Below, piece by piece: positions 1 through 5,269 of a DNA stretch of 6,688 nucleotides. The stretch is from Candidatus Melainabacteria bacterium (GTDB lineage Bacteria > Cyanobacteriota > Vampirovibrionia > Obscuribacterales > Obscuribacteraceae), in the NCBI GenBank assembly GCA_003175915.1, contig PSRH01000146.1:1-6688 (forward strand). The letters are read 5' to 3'. The notes below the pieces were generated by a model. It was not told the DNA's origin. It made no database searches and saw only the letters and a list, made by a program, of their open reading frames with translations. The position numbers were made by a program, and so were the translations under genes. Position 1 is the first letter of the stretch; each line of letters begins with the position of its first letter.

Positions 1-74
1 AATCACGCCGAGAATCTGGACGGATAAGATAAATGCAGGAAGCAGGCAGCAACCTGATCTGTACCATTTAGAGA

Positions 75-1139
75 ATGCCCGACAAGCTACCAAAACAATT
101 CGCCTACTTAGCTCTGGCTGCCGCTTTCTTGTTCGGTGCTAGCACTCCCGCCTGCAAGGTATTGCTCACACACATTCATCCGGCCATGTTGGCAGGTCTG
201 CTTTATTTGGGCTCAGGTATAGGTTTAGGTACGTTTAGCATCCTTAAGCGGTTCTTTGTCAAGCAGCCTACTAACGAAGCTGGTCTATCTCGTACTGAAC
301 TACCCTGGCTCGCCGGCGCGATCGTATTCGGTGGTATAGCTGCACCGCTGTTTCTCATGTACGGGTTGAGAGCAAGCTCCGCATCTTCAGCTTCACTATT
401 GCTTAATCTCGAAGCCGCCTTTACCGCGCTCATTGCCTGGTTTGTATTTAGAGAGAATGTCGATCGCAGAGTGTTCCTGGGTATGTGTGCCATCGTATGT
501 GGCGGCCTTTGTCTGGCCTACCAACCAGGGGAATCCCTATCTCTTTCATCTTCGGCATTGCCCATCGTCGCCGCCTGTCTTTGCTGGGCGGCTGACAACA
601 ATTTAACTCGCAAGGTGTCGGGTGCCGACCCTCTTATAAGTGCGGGTCTGAAAGGTTTTGTGGCAGGCGTGGTTAACTGCTTTATTGCTCTTAAAATTGG
701 TGATGGCATACCGGAAACATCGGTCCTAATCGCTGCCTGCCTAGTTGGGCTCTTCTCCTACGGCCTCAGTCTTTCCCTCTATATACGCTCCTTACGTCAT
801 TTGGGAACAGCCAGGACAAGCGCCTATTTCTCAACCGCTCCGTTCATAGGGGCAGCGCTTGCCATTGCCTTTCTTAATGAGCCGCTTTCCCTGACGTTCA
901 CCTTAGCCGGTGTCCTTATGGCAGCCGGGGTTTGGCTGCACGTTACCGAGCAACACTCACACGAACATACGCATGAAGCAATCGAGCACGAACACCAGCA
1001 TGTGCACGACGAGCACCACCAGCACGAGCACGACAGCTCAGTGCCTGTCGACCAACCTCATACCCACCGCCACCGTCACGAACGAATCACGCACTCTCAC
1101 CATCATTATCCCGACTTGCACCACGATCACGAACACTGA
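75..1139 (+). CDS. EamA/DMT-superfamily transporter with histidine-rich C-terminal tail
   Basis: A 354-residue inner-membrane protein of the drug/metabolite transporter type. About ten hydrophobic segments can be seen (roughly residues 9-29, 37-58, 78-97, 104-124, 132-148, 160-177, 188-206, 218-237, 250-267, 273-290), arranged as two five-helix EamA halves. Each half ends in the usual signature: 'FRENVD' (125-130) and 'FLNEPLS' (266-272). After the last helix comes a 61-residue hydrophilic tail (294-354) with 24 His, alternating with Glu, Asp, Ser, Gln and Arg. In the usual DMT topology both ends are cytoplasmic, so the tail should lie in the cytoplasm, where it could bind Ni, Co, Zn or Cu. 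From memory, similar tails ending in 'YPDLHH' occur on other EamA proteins. The substrate cannot be told; a metal or metal-regulated solute is inference. The ATG at 75 fits the start of helix 1, but no good Shine-Dalgarno precedes it. The gene converges on the TPR gene, 41 bp away. Confidence 0.9.
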   Translation: MPDKLPKQFAYLALAAAFLFGASTPACKVLLTHIHPAMLAGLLYLGSGIGLGTFSILKRFFVKQPTNEAGLSRTELPWLAGAIVFGGIAAPLFLMYGLRASSASSASLLLNLEAAFTALIAWFVFRENVDRRVFLGMCAIVCGGLCLAYQPGESLSLSSSALPIVAACLCWAADNNLTRKVSGADPLISAGLKGFVAGVVNCFIALKIGDGIPETSVLIAACLVGLFSYGLSLSLYIRSLRHLGTARTSAYFSTAPFIGAALAIAFLNEPLSLTFTLAGVLMAAGVWLHVTEQHSHEHTHEAIEHEHQHVHDEHHQHEHDSSVPVDQPHTHRHRHERITHSHHHYPDLHHDHEH

Positions 1140-1180
1140 TTGACCGCCCTTAGAGTATTGCTATTGCTGGCAAACAGAAT

Positions 1181-1936
1181 CTAAAACCTCTCATAAATCA
1201 TGCGGGTTTTCAAAGCTTTCTCAGCAAATTGACGTGATAATGCCTTGCGGTCCAGGTGGGCGTATAGCAGTGCTAAACTCTGCGAGCTATCGGCTACCTC
1301 TATGAGACTATCAGGACACGAACGTTCCCCCAGGCGCAAAGCTTGCTTATAACAAGGCTCTGCGTCCTTCAACCTACCCTCCTCAAAAAGGATATCTCCT
1401 AACAGATTCAGATCGCGCGTGATGTCAGCGTTGTTGTAGGACGATTCGCCTATCTTCAAACTCCGCCTAACAAATTGCTCGGCTGCCGGCCATTTTTTCT
1501 GGCTGCACATGACGTTGGCCAGATCGAGATCTACACGAGCAACATCGGGATCGTTTTCCCCAAAAGTCTGTTGATATATCGACAACAATTGTCGATAGAC
1601 TGGCTCAGCGTGGGCGGGGTCATTCAGATCGTATTCATACAGATCCGCCAAGTCTTTTAGCGTTTGCTCGACCCGTCCGTCTGAAGAATCAGAAGTCTTG
1701 GCCACCGCCAGAGCCTTATTCCACTGTTTTGCCGCTTCGGCGTAATTTCCTTCTTCTTGTGCGTCCTGCGCGGCCCTATTCAACTCCTGCCAGTTTGCCT
1801 CAGCAATTTGATTTGGCTGTTCTTGTTTGTTTTTATCCGCAAGAAACCCGGAAACGACTAGAACAAGGACACCTAGTACAAGCAGTACCAGCATAACTAC
1901 TGATGCAGGTCTTCTTGCTTCCCGATCGTTTGCCAT
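1181..1936 (-). CDS. Membrane-anchored tetratricopeptide repeat protein
   Basis: A 251-residue protein with a short basic N-terminus (1-10), one strongly hydrophobic helix (about 12-33, no obvious signal-peptidase site, so probably a membrane anchor) and a polar spacer. The rest is TPR helices with the body outside the cytoplasm by the usual topology rules. Repeats can be recognised at about 48-81 (A-x-x-x-GNYAEAAKQWNKAL), 91-125, 133-166 (KKWPAAEQFVRRSLKI), 175-208 (GRLKDAEPCYKQALRL) and a degenerate one at 217-250. The roughly 42-residue period with long inter-repeat loops resembles the kinesin-light-chain-like TPR class (TPR_10/TPR_12). TPR arrays are protein-binding scaffolds; no catalytic domain is present and the partner is unknown. 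The start is fixed by an AGGAGG eight bases upstream. The gene lies 80 bp downstream of rsmD on the same strand and may be co-transcribed with it, but a functional link to rRNA methylation is not implied. Confidence 0.85.
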   Translation of the reverse strand: MANDREARRPASVVMLVLLVLGVLVLVVSGFLADKNKQEQPNQIAEANWQELNRAAQDAQEEGNYAEAAKQWNKALAVAKTSDSSDGRVEQTLKDLADLYEYDLNDPAHAEPVYRQLLSIYQQTFGENDPDVARVDLDLANVMCSQKKWPAAEQFVRRSLKIGESSYNNADITRDLNLLGDILFEEGRLKDAEPCYKQALRLGERSCPDSLIEVADSSQSLALLYAHLDRKALSRQFAEKALKTRMIYERF

Positions 1937-1944
1937 AAGCCTGC

Positions 1945-1950
1945 CCTCCT
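1945..1950 (-). promoter_or_regulatory. Strong Shine-Dalgarno for the TPR gene
   Basis: On the minus strand the sequence reads AGGAGG, with eight bases to the ATG whose first base is at 1936. It is the most canonical ribosome binding site in the window apart from the one at 4812-4817. It settles the TPR start and suggests this gene is translated well on its own even if transcribed with rsmD. Confidence 0.75.
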
Positions 1951-2016
1951 CGAACTCCCTTCGTCAGGATTCTAATGAGGTTCCCATCAAATCGGCGGGA
2001 TGACAGAACGGATTGT

Positions 2017-2571
2017 TCACTGTTCCTTGTGATATACATAAAAGGTGAACGCTGATTGACCGTACTCTCTTCGGTCTACCTGCCTTAGCGGCAGCCCTTC
2101 GCAATCGATAGCGCACTGACTTAAGTGCTCAATAATCAGAACGCCGTTTTCTTGCAGAATATTGTTATTGACCAGGGCAACTAGAATCTCGCGCTCAAGC
2201 TTGGCTTCGTAAGGCGGGTCGGCAAAAATTATGTCGAACTTTCGACCGGCCAGGCGGGATAACGCGCGCCGAAAGTCGCCAGACACCACTTCAACCTTAT
2301 AGCCCAATTGCTGGGCGCTAACCTTGATGTTGGCAGCAAGTAGCTTATTCTGCTCGATAGCAGTGAGCGAGGCTGCCCCGCGGCTGAGCGCTTCTAAGCC
2401 GATAAGACCGGTGCCAGCAAATATATCCAAAAAACTGGCCTGCGCCGTTCTTGAGCCCAAGATATTGAATAGGGCCTGCCGCATTTTGGACGCTGTCGGC
2501 CTTACACCCTTACCGGACGGGCTTGGGACAGGTCGTCCCCGTGCTTCTCCACCAGTTATTCGAATCGACAT
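2017..2571 (-). CDS. rsmD: 16S rRNA (guanine(966)-N(2))-methyltransferase RsmD
   Basis: A 184-residue protein of the usual RsmD length. It methylates N2 of G966 (E. coli numbering) in 16S rRNA during 30S assembly, using S-adenosylmethionine, in the cytoplasm. The N-terminal 'RITGGEARGR' (4-13) and 'RPTASKMRQALFNIL' (24-38) are the RsmD hallmark. The SAM-binding motif I is 'DIFAGTG' (49-55), an acidic ribose-binding residue sits in 'AIEQN' (71-75), and the catalytic N2-methyltransferase motif IV is 'DPPY' (118-121). The C-terminus carries the expected 'YGQSAFTFYVY' (170-180). All key residues are present. The ATG gives the standard N-terminus, but no Shine-Dalgarno can be seen upstream. Instead an inverted repeat overlaps the start codon. 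The gene is divergent from nusB and probably heads a short transcript with the TPR gene. The frequent neighbour coaD is not present in this window. Confidence 0.95.
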   Translation of the reverse strand: MSIRITGGEARGRPVPSPSGKGVRPTASKMRQALFNILGSRTAQASFLDIFAGTGLIGLEALSRGAASLTAIEQNKLLAANIKVSAQQLGYKVEVVSGDFRRALSRLAGRKFDIIFADPPYEAKLEREILVALVNNNILQENGVLIIEHLSQCAIDCEGLPLRQVDRREYGQSAFTFYVYHKEQ

Positions 2572-2591
2572 GTAAATGTAAGCGATTTACA
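2571..2591. repeat. Inverted repeat TGTAAAT-N7-ATTTACA overlapping the rsmD start codon
   Basis: Perfect 7-bp arms (2571-2577 and 2585-2591) are separated by 7 bp, and the left arm includes the last base of the rsmD start codon complement. The 14-bp centre-to-centre spacing puts the arms more than one helical turn apart, plausible for a dimeric repressor. Alternatively the mRNA hairpin would hide the rsmD start, since no Shine-Dalgarno is visible there. On the minus strand a weak promoter-like pair (TTGGAT, about 16 bp, TAAATC) overlaps it. That reading is only a suggestion. Confidence 0.45.
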
Positions 2592-2633
2592 AAAAGCGTT
2601 ATTTCATCCAATTGCAGCAAAACTCTTAACGCT
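2591..2633 (-). promoter_or_regulatory. Possible attenuator-like hairpin plus T-run upstream of rsmD
   Basis: On the minus strand AGCGTTA (2633-2627) pairs perfectly with TAACGCT (2601-2595) around a 25-base loop, and four more T residues (2594-2591) follow the closing T. A stem followed by a T-run just upstream of rsmD resembles an intrinsic terminator in a leader. The stem is short, only moderately GC-rich and the loop is long, so it may be chance or a protein-binding inverted repeat. Confidence 0.25.
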
Positions 2634-2690
2634 CGGCTGCGCCTTTGGTTTGCCATGGTAACATGTGAGACTGAAGGTTAAGTGCATATT

Positions 2691-2705
2691 AGTTCAGTTG
2701 AACTG
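2691..2705. repeat. Palindrome AGTTCA-GT-TGAACT upstream of nusB
   Basis: AGTTCA and TGAACT (2691-2704) form a perfect two-base-spaced palindrome. A second overlapping register, CAGTT-G-AACTG, spans 2695-2705. It ends 14-15 bp before the nusB start codon, in the promoter or leader, where a repressor site or short mRNA hairpin could control the nusB-ftsY transcript. No convincing -35/-10 pair was found nearby. Confidence 0.4.
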
Positions 2706-2718
2706 AGCAGGTAAAGCA

Positions 2719-3522
2719 GTGAGTGCGCGGCGTATAGCACGAGAGCTGGCAGTGATAGTCTTGCCCCAGCTTTCCAAAGACAAGAAAAAGCTTGAGGAGT
2801 CAGACATAGGCTGGCTGATTACCAAGGCTGTGAACATGCTTTGCGATTATGCCAAGCAGAATTTGTCTGAAGCTGACGCTCTACTCAGCAAAGCGGCCAA
2901 CGAACTGGTTGACATTGAAGTGGAACATCCGAATAACAGTCAGGCGATTGACGAGCTTTCGCCAGTCAACCTGAGCACGGAACAGCTGAAGAATCAGATT
3001 GTTTCACTGCATAGAACCATCAGTCTTGTTGCAGAAGCGTTGGATATGCCAGCTCTGTTGCTCCAAAACAGCGCCGTTGAGCTAAGTTTCGAATGCAAAC
3101 AGTGCGGAGCAGAGAATCATGTACACTCCGATAAAAAATCCAAATCTGACGTAAAAGCGTTCTTACTCCGCTTAATCAGCACCTACTTGGAGCACCGCTC
3201 CGAAATTGATGAATTCATCAAGCACGCAAAATCTAAGTGGCAAGTCAGCCGCATGGTAAGCATCGATCGAGATATCCTGCGTCTTGCCTGTACAGAAGCG
3301 TTCTTTATGCCTGACATTCCTATTTCTGTTTGTATCAACGAGGCGGTTGAACTTTGCCATCGTTTCGCCGACGAAAAGGCGGCAAAGTTCGTCAATGGAA
3401 TTCTCGGGGACTTGAGCCGTGAAGCTCGATATTTCAGAGCTAAAGGCGAATTCATGGAGCGCACGGCAGACAGTGAAGATGCTATCAATGGCGACGGAGA
3501 GAAGGCCCTGATCGCTGATTGA
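2719..3522 (+). CDS. nusB: Transcription antitermination protein NusB, long cyanobacterial-type form
   Basis: A 267-residue NusB, almost twice the length of the about 140-residue E. coli protein. NusB with NusE (S10) binds boxA in rRNA leaders and helps RNA polymerase read through rrn operons. The N-terminal 'SARRIARELAVIVLPQL' (2-18) is the NusB helix 1. The conserved core is at about 144-232, with 'VSRMVSIDRDILRLA' (176-190) and 'PISVCINEAVELCHRFADEKAAKFVNG' spread over 201-227. Between them, about 19-140 is an insertion of predicted helices (LEESDIGWLITKAV..., AKQNLSEADALLSKAANEL) like that of cyanobacterial NusB. It contains C126-x2-C129-x4-H134-x-H136, a possible zinc site. A charged C-terminal extension runs from about 233 to 267. 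The start is GTG at 2719, chosen because it gives the exact family N-terminus; the Shine-Dalgarno (AGCAGG region, about 2706-2711) is weak. It is followed by ftsY after 28 bp. Confidence 0.93.
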   Translation: MSARRIARELAVIVLPQLSKDKKKLEESDIGWLITKAVNMLCDYAKQNLSEADALLSKAANELVDIEVEHPNNSQAIDELSPVNLSTEQLKNQIVSLHRTISLVAEALDMPALLLQNSAVELSFECKQCGAENHVHSDKKSKSDVKAFLLRLISTYLEHRSEIDEFIKHAKSKWQVSRMVSIDRDILRLACTEAFFMPDIPISVCINEAVELCHRFADEKAAKFVNGILGDLSREARYFRAKGEFMERTADSEDAINGDGEKALIAD

Positions 3523-3550
3523 TGAAAGGTACAGGGGAATTCGATTAATA

Positions 3551-4633
3551 ATGGCTGAAGAAGAGAAGAGCAAGAGCGGCTTTTGGGGTAGCACTCTCGG
3601 GAGGCTCAAATCGGCTCTGGCAAAAACCAAAGAAGCCGTCGTCGATTCTGTTCTGGATCGAGGCGAGAAACAGCAAACCGATACTGGCTCTTCCGCACCC
3701 CGACCAATTACTAGCACTGACCCGATCCAAGCTAGCCAATATTCCGGGCAAGATTCCCCCGCGTCATCTGTCGTAGTCACTACCAACGCTGTGGCCCCGC
3801 CGCGCCAGCCAGTGCCGATTGATGAGGATTATCTTGAAGATCTGGAAGAAAAACTGATTCGCGCTGACTTAGGCCTGGCAACCGTGGAATTGCTCACCTC
3901 GGACCTGCGCAAACAAGCTAAGGCCAATCACTGGAATTCAGCCGATGTTGAGACATTTCTCAAAGCTGAATTCAGTAAAATGCTTTCCTCGGCGCCGAGT
4001 TCTCGTCTGAACATTGCCCCTTCGGCGTTGACTATAGTTTTGATTGTCGGGGTGAACGGCACCGGCAAAACGACAAGCATCGGCAAGCTCTGTCATCGCC
4101 TCAAAACTCAGGGCAAGAAGGTATTGATGGCAGCGGGCGACACCTTCCGGGCTGCCGCCGAAACCCAGCTTGAGATTTGGGCAACGAGAGCAGAGGTAGA
4201 CATAGTTCGCCTGCCCGATGGATCGGATCCGGGCGCGGTCGTCTATCAGGCAATCAAAAAGGCCCAAACTGAAAACTATGACGTTCTCGTCATCGATACG
4301 GCCGGACGACTCCACAATAAAACCAACCTCATGGCGGAACTGAAAAAGGTTCGCGCCGTCATCGACAAAAATGCCGCCGACGCAACGATCGAATCACTTC
4401 TGGTGTTGGACGCATCAATTGGCCAAAACGGCCTGCAACAAGCGAAGGTTTTCACTGAAGTCTGCGGTTTAACCGGCGTAATCGTAACTAAGTTGGACGG
4501 CACCGCTAAAGGTGGCGTAGTCTTCACAATCGCTAACGAACTGAAAATCCCAGTAAAATTGATCGGCCTCGGTGAAAAGATTGACGATCTGAGAGACTTC
4601 GAACCGGAATTATTCGTGGAAGCTCTGTTTTAG
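3551..4633 (+). CDS. ftsY: Signal recognition particle receptor FtsY
   Basis: A 360-residue SRP-family GTPase. FtsY docks SRP-ribosome-nascent chain complexes at the inner membrane and, by reciprocal GTP hydrolysis with Ffh, hands them to SecYEG. The G domain is complete: G1 'GVNGTGKT' (167-174), the insertion-box motif 'DTFRAAA' (197-203), G3 'DTAGR' (249-253), 'GQN' (291-293), G4 'TKLDGTAKGG' (313-322), 'GLGE' (339-342) and the C-terminal 'DLRDFEPELFVEALF' (346-360). The first N-domain helix is at about 10-37 (FWGSTLGRLKSALAKTKEAVVDSVL) and the remaining N bundle starts at about 89 (PIDEDYLEDLEEKLIRADLG). About 50 residues rich in Ser, Thr, Pro and Gln lie between them, where most FtsY proteins have only a few. 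The acidic A domain is reduced to about nine residues, so membrane contact probably relies on the amphipathic first helix. AGGGGA (3533-3538) supports the ATG. It lies in an operon with nusB. Confidence 0.95.
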   Translation: MAEEEKSKSGFWGSTLGRLKSALAKTKEAVVDSVLDRGEKQQTDTGSSAPRPITSTDPIQASQYSGQDSPASSVVVTTNAVAPPRQPVPIDEDYLEDLEEKLIRADLGLATVELLTSDLRKQAKANHWNSADVETFLKAEFSKMLSSAPSSRLNIAPSALTIVLIVGVNGTGKTTSIGKLCHRLKTQGKKVLMAAGDTFRAAAETQLEIWATRAEVDIVRLPDGSDPGAVVYQAIKKAQTENYDVLVIDTAGRLHNKTNLMAELKKVRAVIDKNAADATIESLLVLDASIGQNGLQQAKVFTEVCGLTGVIVTKLDGTAKGGVVFTIANELKIPVKLIGLGEKIDDLRDFEPELFVEALF

Positions 4634-4644
4634 ACAGTTTCGCG

Positions 4645-4668
4645 TGCGGTATCATATACGATACCGCA
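4645..4668 (+). terminator. Hairpin after ftsY, terminator-like but without a T-run
   Basis: TGCGGTATC (4645-4653) and GATACCGCA (4660-4668) form a perfect 9-bp stem with a 6-base loop, extendable by one G-U pair. It starts 11 bp after the ftsY stop codon. The position suits the 3' end of the nusB-ftsY transcript, but TAAAG follows on the plus strand and no T-run is found on either strand. A classic intrinsic terminator is therefore not supported. An mRNA-stabilising hairpin, U-run-independent termination or an operator are alternatives. Confidence 0.45.
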
Positions 4669-4686
4669 TAAAGATCGAAGTTTCAC

Positions 4687-4740
4687 TTGAGTTAGAGCTT
4701 GAGCAATCGTTGAGCTCGTCCGTTTTCGTGAATTCTTGAG
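4687..4740 (+). repeat. Four TTGAG boxes, three near helical phase
   Basis: TTGAG occurs at 4687-4691, 4699-4703, 4710-4714 and 4736-4740. The first three are 12 and 11 bp apart, about one helical turn, the arrangement seen where response regulators bind direct repeats on one DNA face. They lie 85-138 bp before the start of the small secreted-protein gene. No regulator can be named and a chance cluster of a 5-mer is possible. Confidence 0.3.
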
Positions 4741-4741
4741 A

Positions 4742-4795
4742 ATAGAGTCACAGCACAAGCCGCATTTCAAGGGCGATTCTCATGATAGACTCACA
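4742..4795 (+). repeat. Near-identical 11-bp direct repeat ATAGAGTCACA / ATAGACTCACA
   Basis: The copies at 4742-4752 and 4785-4795 match at 10 of 11 bases and start 43 bp apart, close to four helical turns. An inverted pair TGAGAAT (4737-4743) / ATTCTCA (4776-4782) is interleaved with them. The right copy lies about 30 bp before the small secreted-protein start, near where its promoter should be. A paired operator is plausible; no clear sigma-70 promoter was found. Confidence 0.3.
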
Positions 4796-4824
4796 ATGGA
4801 CTCGTCAATCTGGGAGGCAGTCTT

Positions 4825-5166
4825 ATGCATAAGCGTACACAACTGTGCGGTCTGTTGAGCACTCTGCTTGGGCTCGCTTTTTCCATTCCGGTGTTTGCAG
4901 ACGAAATAACGTCAGAGCTCACTCCGAATCTGGACGCGAAGTACAAGCAGCGCATTAGCGATATGAAAGATCAGCTTGACAAAGGCGTTTCAAAGGGCTG
5001 GATTTCGGGGGCCAAAGCTGATGGATTTAAGCAAGAACTCTCCGACGTAGATGCCCTGGAGACAGATATCAGCGCGAAAGGTTTTCCCAAAGAACCAACG
5101 AACGACCTGGAGAAAAAAGTGACGCTGCTCAATCAACGTATAACCAGCGCTATGTCAGGAAAATAG
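4825..5166 (+). CDS. Small secreted helical protein of unknown function
   Basis: A 113-residue protein with a clear Sec signal peptide: basic MHKRTQ, hydrophobic core at about 8-22, and a signal-peptidase I site after 'VFA' (A25|D26). The mature 88 residues are charged, soluble and predicted mostly helical. There is no cysteine in the mature part, so no lipid anchor or disulphide is expected. The pattern 'RISDMKDQLDKGVSKGWIS' (43-61), then 'AKADGFKQELSDVDALE' (63-79), then a G-containing turn and 'LEKKVTLLNQRI' (95-106) recalls, from memory, a widespread secreted repeat. That repeat has the form 'R...I..G...G.LT..EA..L..EL..I..LE....DG.L...E...L...LD.L...I'. Its function is unknown to me. GGGAGG (4812-4817), seven bases before ATG, supports the start. 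Its own long upstream spacer and downstream hairpin suggest an independent transcript. Confidence 0.8.
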   Translation: MHKRTQLCGLLSTLLGLAFSIPVFADEITSELTPNLDAKYKQRISDMKDQLDKGVSKGWISGAKADGFKQELSDVDALETDISAKGFPKEPTNDLEKKVTLLNQRITSAMSGK

Positions 5167-5219
5167 TCCTCTGTAAGCTAGTCCAAACATTATCAGAACC
5201 AGGCAGCTGCAATCTGCAT

Positions 5220-5252
5220 CGAGTCGCTATTTCATATCGTGACTCGTGTTGT
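5220..5252 (+). terminator. Possible terminator of the small secreted-protein gene
   Basis: CGAGTC (5220-5225) pairs with GACTCG (5241-5246), and the stem extends inward by G-U and C-G pairs to about 8 bp. It is followed on the plus strand by the T-rich, interrupted run TGTTGTTAGTTT. It sits 54 bp after the stop codon, between two convergent genes. The broken T-run makes it a weak intrinsic terminator candidate. No T-run lies on the minus-strand side, so it would not obviously end the acyl-CoA synthetase transcript. Confidence 0.4.
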
Positions 5253-5269
5253 TAGTTTACGATTTCAAC

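Noticed and set aside
33..71. Short ORF (ATG to TAG, 12 codons, in the transporter's frame) just before the transporter start, as a possible leader peptide
   Set aside because: It has no clear Shine-Dalgarno, no run of regulatory codons and no attenuator hairpin; it is too short to support.
1..74. Tail of an upstream plus-strand gene (frame 1 stops at 25-27)
   Set aside because: Only eight codons are visible, which cannot be distinguished from chance.
910..1143. Second plus-strand reading frame over the His-rich tail (77 codons, Thr-rich)
   Set aside because: It is a frame shadow of CAC/CAT-rich tail codons, giving a low-complexity Thr/Ser product with no ribosome binding site.
1140..1180. 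Terminator between the convergent transporter and TPR genes
   Set aside because: The 41-bp gap holds no stem worth calling, only a small ATTGCT direct repeat.
2671..2690. CTTAACCT on the minus strand resembling a cyanobacterial Pho box
   Set aside because: Only one unit is present; the required second repeat at 11-bp spacing is missing.
3172..3786. 204-codon minus-strand open frame across the nusB-ftsY junction
   Set aside because: It lies antisense to two well-supported genes, shows no recognisable domain, and the genes opposite have full conserved motifs.
3938..4315. 125-codon minus-strand open frame inside ftsY
   Set aside because: It is antisense to the FtsY GTPase motifs; composition is that of a reverse-frame shadow and there is no start signal.
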